A stretch of DNA of 5,220 bases from NCBI GenBank assembly GCA_021163745.1, contig JAGGTM010000080.1:1-5220 (forward strand), read 5' to 3'. The notes below the pieces were generated by a model. The model made no database searches. It was not told the DNA's origin and was given only the letters and a program-made list of their open reading frames with translations. Positions within the stretch are counted from its first letter, which is position 1. Every line of letters starts with the position of its first letter. Below, piece after piece: positions 1-5,220 of the stretch. Source of the DNA: a bacterium (lineage in GTDB: Bacteria > Patescibacteriota > Minisyncoccia > Portnoybacterales > JAGGTM01). The translations under genes and the position numbers were made by a program.

Positions 1-695
1 ATAAATTGAGCCACTGTTTCTTTGGTTCTGGCGCCAAGTAAGGATTTGGCAATTACCTGAGGAGGAATGGTTAAAATATGGGCACCTGTTCTTGACCAGT
101 ATTCAACATTCTCTGGGGTTCTGACTGAACCAACAATAATTTCAATCCCCTTATATCCATGGAAATCAAGCCAATTTCGAAGTTCTTTCAAAACTTTAAA
201 AGCCCTCTCTACTCCTTGTTCTTCGGAAATCCTTCCGCCAAAAACACTGATAAAACAAGGAGTTTTGGCTTTTCCAGAATTTGCTTCCATTCCGGCTTTA
301 ATCGCCTTAGCCGCAAAGAGCGCCTGATTAAAAGTGGTCATTGCGGTAACATTTACTCTTACTCCCTCTGCTACCAATTGGCGAATAACGGGCAAAAAGG
401 AATTGCCCTTTCTGTCGGTAATGGTGACTTTAACGGCGATGTTTTCGGCCAATTTAGCGTATTCCCTAGCCTGATTTAGGATTTCTTCAGGGTCCTCTGA
501 GGTTACCTCGGCTGAAACCGGTCGAGGAGCGATTAATTGGGCAATCTCTAATGTTCTTTTTTTAATCCCCTCAATTCCTCCTCTAACTCCGCATTTCAGG
601 CAAATGGTAGGGTTGGTGGTAACTCCATCGCAAATTCCCCAGGAAAGGTATTTTTTAATCTCTGCGATATCCGCAGAATCAATAAATATTTTCAT
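1..695 (-). CDS. tal: Transaldolase, small TalC/FSA-type (3' end outside window)
   Basis: The reading frame opens at the ATG at 695-693 and runs 231 codons without a stop to the window edge, so the C-terminus is missing, probably by only a few residues given the family length of about 215-230. The family is the class I aldolase barrel of transaldolases, which moves dihydroxyacetone units through a Schiff base (sedoheptulose 7-P + glyceraldehyde 3-P to erythrose 4-P + fructose 6-P, reversible). Seen: Asp6 in MKIFIDSADI; the TTNPT motif at 26-30; Glu63 in SAEVTS; the Schiff-base Lys89 in IAVKVT; Thr117 in NVTAM; Arg155; and phosphate-site GSVRTP at 189-194. Glu63 and Phe152 occupy positions that are Gln59 and Tyr131 in E. 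coli fructose-6-P aldolase, which favours true transaldolase activity. The start overlaps the upstream phosphatase stop as ATGA, implying translational coupling. Inferred role: supplying sedoheptulose 7-P to the GmhA-like enzyme. Confidence 0.9.
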   Translation of the reverse strand, partial: MKIFIDSADIAEIKKYLSWGICDGVTTNPTICLKCGVRGGIEGIKKRTLEIAQLIAPRPVSAEVTSEDPEEILNQAREYAKLAENIAVKVTITDRKGNSFLPVIRQLVAEGVRVNVTAMTTFNQALFAAKAIKAGMEANSGKAKTPCFISVFGGRISEEQGVERAFKVLKELRNWLDFHGYKGIEIIVGSVRTPENVEYWSRTGAHILTIPPQVIAKSLLGARTKETVAQF

Positions 696-1246
696 ATATC
701 TTTATTTTCTTCTAATTTTTTTATAATTTCGACCATTTTTTTTAGATTAGTTATTTCAAAATCATAACCTGTCTGGAAATCTTTATTATACTCTCTTCTG
801 ATTAAAAATGTCTTACATCCAACTGCTTTGCCTGCCCCGATGTCTTTCCATCCATCGCCAACTACATAGGACCTTTTCAAGTCAATAGACCATTTTTGGG
901 CCGCCTTAAGTATAAGCCCCGGTTTGGGCTTCCGGCAGGAACAATTATCTTTATCGTCATGAGGACAAAATTCAATCTCATCTACCGGTAATCTCTCGGC
1001 TATAACCTTGTGCATTTTCTCTAAATCCTCTATTCTCAAAAACCCTCGGCTTATATCCGGCTGATTGGTAAAAACAATATTTAGAAATCCCATTCTTTTA
1101 AATTCCTCCAAGCACTCTTTAACATCGGGTAAAATCTCAAATTCTTCAAATCTCCAAGGTGAAGACGGTTTCCCTTCTCTCATTATTACTCTATCAAGCA
1201 CACCATCGCGGTCAAGAAAAATGGCTTTATTCTTTATTGGCCTCAT
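692..1246 (-). CDS. gmhB: D-glycero-D-manno-heptose 1,7-bisphosphate 7-phosphatase (HAD family)
   Basis: This is a cytoplasmic HAD phosphatase of 184 residues, close to the usual GmhB length of about 180-190. It should remove the 7-phosphate of heptose 1,7-bisphosphate to leave the 1-phosphate for the nucleotidyltransferase. Seen: motif I FLDRDGVLD with Asp12 (nucleophile) and Asp14; motif II FTNQ with Thr60; the zinc-loop ligands C94, H96, C102 and C104, as CPH followed by CSC; motif III CRKPKPG with Lys106; motif IV VGDGWKDIGAG with Asp131 and Asp135. The zinc loop is short, with five residues between His96 and Cys102. The chosen start is the ATG at 1246, which overlaps the gmhA-like gene by 20 bases. 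A TTG two codons upstream (1252) is possible and would give 186 residues. Neither has a clear ribosome binding site. The N-terminal half of HisB is a related family, but no histidine genes are nearby and the context is heptose. Confidence 0.87.
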   Translation of the reverse strand: MRPIKNKAIFLDRDGVLDRVIMREGKPSSPWRFEEFEILPDVKECLEEFKRMGFLNIVFTNQPDISRGFLRIEDLEKMHKVIAERLPVDEIEFCPHDDKDNCSCRKPKPGLILKAAQKWSIDLKRSYVVGDGWKDIGAGKAVGCKTFLIRREYNKDFQTGYDFEITNLKKMVEIIKKLEENKDI

Positions 1247-1817
1247 TTTCAATTTTAGCCAAAATGTTTACCAAAAGGTGGTCCATAACCAATTGGAAGT
1301 CCTCTGTATGGGGCGTCCTCCGGGAATCATCGGGACAAGGAACAATAATACAAACATCCGCTTCCTTAGCAGTGGCTCCGGTATCTTTTCCCACTACTCC
1401 AATAATTCTTGCTCCGACCTTTTTGGCATAATTAATAGCTAAAATTAAATTCTTGGAAACGGTCTCTGTTCCTCCGCCAACCGAATAGATAAAGAGACAA
1501 TCGCGAGAAGTAAAATTGTGCATTTCTAATTGTCTCTTGAAAACTGAATCCCAACCCTCATCGTTAGTTAAGGCCGTCAGAAGACTGGGGTTGTCGGAAA
1601 GACAAAGGGCAGAAATTTTAGCAATTTTATTAAAATCGTTAGTGGCGTGAGAACCCGTTCCCGCTCCCCCTCCTACACCAATAAAAAACACTCTCCCCTT
1701 TTGGGATTTTATCTCTAATAGAATCTCGATTGCCTTCTCAATAGCTTCTCGGCTAATACTCTGAGCAATCTCAGCGGTCTCTGCAAGATAAGTATTAATA
1801 AATTCCGATTTGTTCAT
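1227..1817 (-). CDS. gmhA: Phosphoheptose isomerase (SIS domain, GmhA-like)
   Basis: A single SIS-domain protein of 196 residues, near the E. coli GmhA length of 192. GmhA converts sedoheptulose 7-phosphate into D-glycero-D-manno-heptose 7-phosphate in the cytoplasm. Seen: an N-terminal helical stretch (1-40); the SIS sugar-phosphate motif FIGVGGGAG at 45-53; SHATNDF at 56-62, giving the catalytic-type His57 with Asp61 where E. coli has Glu65; NDEGWD at 85-90; the second phosphate loop YSVGGGTET at 111-119; and the C-terminal TPHTEDFQ to DHLL with His180. The residue aligned with E. coli Gln172 is Glu172. As I recall the family, these changes are typical of the isomerase branch found in surface-sugar clusters beside HddA. 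The ATG is 48 bases after the kinase stop, and a palindrome fills most of that gap. There is no clear Shine-Dalgarno sequence. The 3' end overlaps the phosphatase gene. A different ketose phosphate substrate cannot be excluded. Confidence 0.87.
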   Translation of the reverse strand: MNKSEFINTYLAETAEIAQSISREAIEKAIEILLEIKSQKGRVFFIGVGGGAGTGSHATNDFNKIAKISALCLSDNPSLLTALTNDEGWDSVFKRQLEMHNFTSRDCLFIYSVGGGTETVSKNLILAINYAKKVGARIIGVVGKDTGATAKEADVCIIVPCPDDSRRTPHTEDFQLVMDHLLVNILAKIENEANKE

Positions 1818-1865
1818 ACAATACAGAACGAGAACCGTTCTCGTTCTCAGTTTTGACTATCTGCT
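1818..1865 (-). promoter_or_regulatory. Perfect 11-bp inverted repeat upstream of gmhA-like gene
   Basis: The 48-base gap between the kinase stop and the isomerase ATG contains AGAACGAGAAC (1825-1835), a single C (1836), and its exact complement GTTCTCGTTCT (1837-1847). In the transcript it can fold into a 10-bp stem with a CGG loop whose foot lies 7 bases before the start codon, across the ribosome footprint. On DNA it could equally be a two-fold symmetric operator. No run of U follows it on the minus-strand transcript, so it does not look like an intrinsic terminator. Its function is unknown; a translation-modulating hairpin, an RNA-processing site and a protein-binding site are all open. 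Confidence 0.5.
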
Positions 1866-2873
1866 TTAAGTGATATCGGCGATAACCTTTACGCCTTCTA
1901 AGTCAAAATGAAAGGGCTCTTCTCTGAAACCAAGGGATGTCATTGCCTTTCTCAGTTTATCTTTTTGTCCTTCGCAATAAAATAAGAAAAAGCCCCCTCC
2001 CCCAGCTCCCATTATTTTGCCGCCGATTGCTCCATTGGCTTTAGCAATTTCGTACCAGCGGTTAATCTGGGGATTAGAAGTGCCTTTTCTTTTTATTTTT
2101 TCTTGCCAATGGAAATCCAACAACCTCCCGAAAGTGCTAAAGTCTCCTTGAATCAATGCCTCTTTGATTTTTCTGCCAATTTCTTTCACTCGATGAAGGT
2201 TCTCAACCATATCTTTTTCTCCATCCTGGGTGGCTTTGGCTTGAACCTTTAAAGCCTCCCGAGACTCCCTTTTGATACCAGTATAGAAGATTAGAAGATT
2301 ATTTTCCAGTTCTCTAATCTTCTCCGGAGAGATTTTTTGGGGATAAAGTGGTTCAACCGTTACCTTGCCATCTTTGGCAGCATGAAAAGCAGTTATGCCG
2401 CCGTAGGCTGCTATATACTCGTCCTGCTTGCCAGATGGCTCTTTTAGCATGTTAATTGCGATATGGCAGGCCTGTTCAGCAATCTCTTTTCTCGGCGGCA
2501 AATCATTCTGGCTGGTATTTCTTAAAAAAACGTGAAGGCCAGTTAGTAAGGCTACGGTAAAACTTCCCGAACTGCCCAGACCGGTATTGGCGGGAATGTC
2601 GGCTGCCGAGAAAATCTCCACTCCTCCCCTAATACCTATTAACTTTAGAGCCTCTCGCACAATAGGATGTTGAATTTCCTCCGGTTCATTAACCTCCTCT
2701 GTCTTAGAATAACAAACCCGAATGGTATCATCAAACCTTTTATGGACGGTAATGTAAACGTATTTATTAATCGCAGCCGATGTCCATTCGCCCTCATAAA
2801 GGGAATAATAGGAGGGCAAATCCGTACCTCCTCCACCAATTGATATTCTCATTGGTGCTCGAACGATTATCAT
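1866..2873 (-). CDS. hddA: D-glycero-alpha-D-manno-heptose 7-phosphate 1-kinase (GHMP kinase)
   Basis: A GHMP-family sugar kinase of 335 residues, matching the roughly 340 of the HddA group. HddA uses ATP to phosphorylate C1 of heptose 7-phosphate in the alpha configuration, giving the 1,7-bisphosphate that GmhB then trims; this alpha step is what commits a pathway to GDP-heptose rather than ADP-heptose. Seen: N-terminal motif RAPMRISIGGGGTDLPSYY at 5-23; ATP-binding motif PANTGLGSSGS at 94-104; GKQDEY at 148-153 with the probable catalytic base Asp151; and C-terminal glycine-rich motif GGKIMGAGGGGFF at 284-296. All three GHMP motifs are intact. The start ATG follows a 126-base gap, the largest in the window, so the gene may have its own promoter. 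A weak purine run (AGAGAG) lies 11 bases upstream. Fucokinase-like or other GHMP sugar kinases share these motifs; the gmhA and gmhB neighbours decide for the heptose assignment. Confidence 0.85.
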   Translation of the reverse strand: MIIVRAPMRISIGGGGTDLPSYYSLYEGEWTSAAINKYVYITVHKRFDDTIRVCYSKTEEVNEPEEIQHPIVREALKLIGIRGGVEIFSAADIPANTGLGSSGSFTVALLTGLHVFLRNTSQNDLPPRKEIAEQACHIAINMLKEPSGKQDEYIAAYGGITAFHAAKDGKVTVEPLYPQKISPEKIRELENNLLIFYTGIKRESREALKVQAKATQDGEKDMVENLHRVKEIGRKIKEALIQGDFSTFGRLLDFHWQEKIKRKGTSNPQINRWYEIAKANGAIGGKIMGAGGGGFFLFYCEGQKDKLRKAMTSLGFREEPFHFDLEGVKVIADIT

Positions 2874-2999
2874 AGATTACTAGGCTCTCTATTCTTTATT
2901 ATGTAAAGTCGCTTATCTATAAAAAGAACTTAACACATTAAGGTTTTTTTGTAAACTATCTGGAATTTAACAAAGGTCAGGATTTGTCTAAATTTGTCT
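2874..2999 (-). promoter_or_regulatory. 126-bp AT-rich intergenic region, possible weak internal promoter
   Basis: This gap separates the nucleotidyltransferase stop from the kinase start. On the minus strand a -35-like TTTACA (2955-2950) is followed after 17 bases by a poor -10-like TAAGTT (2932-2927) preceded by TG, an extended -10 arrangement. A second AT-rich box, CATAAT, lies nearer the kinase. Two direct copies of the octamer AGACAAAT (2999-2992 and 2989-2982, 10-bp period) follow the stop of the upstream gene. None is a strong match, and the region is AT-rich enough to produce such boxes by chance. Confidence 0.2.
2921..2950. terminator. Weak A-tract/hairpin/T-tract, possible attenuating terminator
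   Basis: A short stem CTTAA (2929-2933) with loop CACA (2934-2937) and TTAAG (2938-2942) is flanked by an A-rich run (2921-2928) and seven T (2944-2950). It therefore looks like a small bidirectional terminator, with a U-rich tail in either direction. The core stem is only 5 bp and contains a single G-C pair; the A and T tracts could extend it past one mismatch. If active on the minus strand it would reduce read-through from the flippase and nucleotidyltransferase into the kinase. The stem is weak, so chance is a serious alternative. Confidence 0.25.
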
Positions 3000-3698
3000 T
3001 TATTGGAGGGATGCTTTTTCGATTATTTTCTTTACCTCCGCTAGCCCCTCAGGACAACCAATTTCGTAAAATCTTTGAGAGGTCTCAAAGGACAAAAGTT
3101 CTTTTTTTTCAATGAGTTTTTTGAAGTAATCGCCGATAGGAAAAACCTTTTTATCCACTAAATCTAAAACTCCTTTCTTAAAAATGTTAAGCCCGAATTC
3201 GGTATAAATCATTCCCGGCTGATTGGGGTGCTCTTTGTCAAATACTTTAACAAAATTTCCATCAAGTATAATTTTGCTCGGTTCTAACCTGCCGTAATTT
3301 TTGTAAACCGTCATCAAGCCCATCTTGTCAAACTTTTTGAAATAATTATAAACTTCTTGATAGTCAATAAGCAGGTAAGAGTCGCCGTAGATAATAAAAA
3401 ACTCATCCTCAAGCAACTCTTTAGCGTTTTTTAAAGCGCCACCTGTATCTAGAGGTTCCCTCTCTCTACTATACTTTATACTGACACCGAATTTTCCTCC
3501 ATCCCCAAAATACTCCTCAACTTGCTCGCCTAAAAATCCTGTACATAAAACAATATCAAAAATCCGATTTTTCTTAAACAAATCTATCTGATGCTCTAAA
3601 AAGGGCTTTCCGGCAATCTGAATCATTGACTTCGGAAATTTTTTAGTTAAGGGATGAAGCCTGGTGGCTTTCCCCCCGCATAAAACTACTATCTGCAT
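3000..3698 (-). CDS. hddC: Sugar-1-phosphate nucleotidyltransferase, probable heptose-1-P guanylyltransferase
   Basis: A compact cytoplasmic nucleotidyltransferase of 232 residues, essentially a single GT-A-like Rossmann domain without the C-terminal beta-helix of GlmU-type enzymes; HddC proteins are about 230 residues. Seen: the nucleotide-binding signature LCGGKATRLHPLT at 6-18, with Ala where many members have Gly; PKSMIQIAGKPFLEHQI at 22-38 with Lys23; LDTGGAL at 83-89; the metal-binding YGDSYL at 104-109; and the C-terminal IYTEFGLNIF and GDYF (189-192) segments. It would join a sugar 1-phosphate to an NTP. Placement beside hddA, gmhA and gmhB makes heptose 1-phosphate the likely substrate and GDP the likely nucleotide, but the sequence alone does not prove base specificity; mannose-1-P or glucose-1-P transferases share these motifs. 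The gene starts 17 bases after the flippase stop, so the two are probably co-transcribed. No Shine-Dalgarno match is evident. Confidence 0.75.
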   Translation of the reverse strand: MQIVVLCGGKATRLHPLTKKFPKSMIQIAGKPFLEHQIDLFKKNRIFDIVLCTGFLGEQVEEYFGDGGKFGVSIKYSREREPLDTGGALKNAKELLEDEFFIIYGDSYLLIDYQEVYNYFKKFDKMGLMTVYKNYGRLEPSKIILDGNFVKVFDKEHPNQPGMIYTEFGLNIFKKGVLDLVDKKVFPIGDYFKKLIEKKELLSFETSQRFYEIGCPEGLAEVKKIIEKASLQ

Positions 3699-3715
3699 AA
3701 TTTATCGCTGATTGC

Positions 3716-5200
3716 TTAAGGAAACCTCAAGAAAGCGTTAATGATTATTTTGAAAACCGCAAAACAAAAAGCATATATGCCAGCTCCAATTAAAATAGAA
3801 AATAAAATGTGCAGATTATAAATTGTAGGCTGAGTTATTGCAAGATACATTGGGAAACTGGAAAGTCCGGCGCCGATAAAACTGAATAGAAATTTTAGAT
3901 TAAGGGGGGTAATGGGGGTAAATTTTAAGGCAAATCTAAAAAGTAAAAAGAAAAGCAAAAGAAGGGTAACCACTGTGGTTGCCGCGGCTCCGTAGAGGGA
4001 ATATTTGGGAATTAAAATTAGATTTAATATTACATTAACAATTGCCCCGGATAAGGTAATCCAAAAAAGGTTTTTTTGCTGGTTTGAGACAACCAATGCC
4101 TGGCTTAACGGCTGGCAGAGAAAAGAAATCCCAGCCATTATAATCAAAATTTGAAAGGCAAAAATAGAGGGAAAATAACTTGGGTCATAAATCCAATCTA
4201 TTATTCTCGGAGCCAAGGCAATCCCACCTACCACTATTGGAATACCTAAAAAAACCATTGACTCCATATAATAATCCCAGGCATTTTGGAGTTTTTCTTT
4301 GGATTCCTTAAAAAATTTGCTTAAAACGGGATAAAAACTTGTTCCGATAAGTCCTGCTGGAATTAAGGTTACTCCAACAATTTTATAAGCGGCGTTATAC
4401 CAACCAGTTTGGGTAATTTGACCCCAATAACCCATCATCACTGAATCGGTCTGATTGTAAATCGTGCCAAAAATTCCTGCTAAAGCCAGTGGCCAAGACA
4501 TTGATAAAACATTTCGCCAGACATCTTTATTAAAACCTAATTTTAACCGCCAAACCTTAAAATGAAAGAAGGATAAAATTGAAGTTAAAGCCACTGAACC
4601 GGCAAATAAATAACCGAAACTTAAATTCTGAGCCGAAGGACAATTAAAAAGAATAAAAAAACCTGCGCCAGTTATTACTAATGCCTGAAGAATTTTTGTC
4701 CAGGATTCATATTCCATTTTTTGGCGCGCCCGGAAAAAAGCGAAAATAATTCCTGAAAAGCCGCTTATTATAGTATAAACTCCTAAAATCCAGATTATTT
4801 CGCGAAGTGTCAAGTCAGGAGTAATAAAAAAAGAACCGATCAGTATCAAACCTAAACTCCCCAGACCCAAAAGAATTTTTAGAGAGAGGATGTCCGGAAA
4901 TTCTTTTTCCTTTTCTTTTTCCCGGGCAAGTTCCCGGGTGGTTATTTGGGAAACTCCAAAATCAGAAAAGACAGCAAACAAACCTACAAAAGCCAAGGCA
5001 AAGGTAAATTTTCCATACTCGGTGGCTCCCAAAATGCGGGCGACATAAATAATTAAAATCAATTTTAAAAACCGGGTAATCCCTTCGGCCACAGCCAGCC
5101 AAAAAGTGTTTTTGGCTATAGTTTGCTTGACACCCAAATTCTTCAGAAGAAAAACCTGGGGATTGGAAATAATGTTTCTGAGTATCGTCCTAAAATTCAT
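3716..5200 (-). CDS. Wzx-type polysaccharide/oligosaccharide flippase (MOP superfamily)
   Basis: An integral membrane protein of 494 residues with about 12-14 hydrophobic segments spread along its length, for example near 33-53, 66-80, 107-126, 135-156, 170-186, 196-212, 234-247, 270-290, 315-331, 345-362, 378-398, 402-424, 435-456 and 463-490. Seen: the family-typical start of the first helices, ending in ARILGATEYGKFTFA at 54-68, a charged loop RELAREKEKEKE at 89-100, and NQTDSVMMGYWG at 249-260. Such flippases move undecaprenyl-linked oligosaccharides across the cytoplasmic membrane for surface polysaccharide or S-layer glycan assembly. As the first gene in the window it links the heptose enzymes downstream to glycan export. 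The ATG at 5200 lies 9 bases after an in-frame TAA, so the frame cannot extend further upstream with this reading. No ribosome binding site is visible. Family membership is firm; the transported glycan is unknown. Confidence 0.88.
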   Translation of the reverse strand: MNFRTILRNIISNPQVFLLKNLGVKQTIAKNTFWLAVAEGITRFLKLILIIYVARILGATEYGKFTFALAFVGLFAVFSDFGVSQITTRELAREKEKEKEFPDILSLKILLGLGSLGLILIGSFFITPDLTLREIIWILGVYTIISGFSGIIFAFFRARQKMEYESWTKILQALVITGAGFFILFNCPSAQNLSFGYLFAGSVALTSILSFFHFKVWRLKLGFNKDVWRNVLSMSWPLALAGIFGTIYNQTDSVMMGYWGQITQTGWYNAAYKIVGVTLIPAGLIGTSFYPVLSKFFKESKEKLQNAWDYYMESMVFLGIPIVVGGIALAPRIIDWIYDPSYFPSIFAFQILIIMAGISFLCQPLSQALVVSNQQKNLFWITLSGAIVNVILNLILIPKYSLYGAAATTVVTLLLLFFLLFRFALKFTPITPLNLKFLFSFIGAGLSSFPMYLAITQPTIYNLHILFSILIGAGIYAFCFAVFKIIINAFLRFP

Positions 5201-5220
5201 TTTTAGAAATTAATTTTTCA

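Noticed and set aside
67..479. Two overlapping plus-strand open frames of 86 and 106 codons
   Set aside because: They lie opposite the transaldolase, whose protein matches its family along its whole length; the plus-strand translations show no domain-like pattern.
692..1246. Histidinol-phosphate phosphatase (HisB N-terminal domain) as the identity of the HAD gene
   Set aside because: The motifs overlap between the two families, but there are no histidine genes nearby and the GmhA, HddA and HddC neighbours point to heptose.
1065..1442. Plus-strand open frames of 125 and 90 codons
   Set aside because: They are antisense to the well-supported phosphatase and isomerase genes and have low-complexity, non-protein-like composition.
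1825..1847. The palindrome before the isomerase as an intrinsic terminator
   Set aside because: No U-tract follows the stem on the minus-strand transcript, and the downstream genes continue as a coupled set.
2645..2839. Minus-strand open frame of 64 codons in another frame of the kinase
   Set aside because: It lies wholly within the kinase gene, whose GHMP motifs are intact in the main frame.
4921..4940. Two CCCGGG hexamers forming a 6-bp inverted repeat in the flippase gene
   Set aside because: Both come from repeated Arg-Glu codons (CGG GAA) in the charged TRELARE loop; coding explains them.

Overview
This 5.2 kb window holds six genes, all on the minus strand and tightly packed, so it reads as one transcription unit running from right to left. 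The DNA is AT-rich, TGA serves as a normal stop codon (so code 11, not a TGA-recoded lineage), the gene starts lack strong Shine-Dalgarno sequences, and neighbouring genes overlap or sit close together. This fits a bacterium with a compact genome. A candidate-phyla (Patescibacteria-like) or deep-branching anaerobic lineage is possible, but the sequence does not settle the taxon.

In transcription order the genes are: a polytopic Wzx/MOP-type polysaccharide flippase (5200-3716); a sugar-1-phosphate nucleotidyltransferase of HddC type (3698-3000); a 126-bp intergenic gap; a GHMP kinase of HddA type (2873-1866); a 48-bp gap holding a perfect 11-bp inverted repeat; a GmhA-type SIS sugar isomerase (1817-1227); a GmhB-type HAD phosphatase (1246-692); and a small transaldolase of the TalC/FSA family (695 to beyond position 1), joined to the phosphatase by an ATGA overlap.

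Together the enzymes form an apparent route to a nucleotide-activated heptose, most likely GDP-D-glycero-alpha-D-manno-heptose. Transaldolase makes sedoheptulose 7-phosphate, GmhA isomerises it to the aldoheptose 7-phosphate, HddA phosphorylates C1, GmhB removes the 7-phosphate, and HddC transfers the nucleotide. The flippase would export a lipid-linked glycan containing the heptose, for an S-layer glycan, capsule or other surface polysaccharide. No glycosyltransferase lies in this window. The order in the transcript is roughly the reverse of the order of the reactions.

The points most worth a second look are the transaldolase, which sits in the heptose operon and carries transaldolase-type rather than fructose-6-phosphate-aldolase-type active-site residues, and the perfect palindrome just upstream of the gmhA-like start. 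I found no mobile elements, tRNA or rRNA genes, or CRISPR arrays, and no clearly new system.
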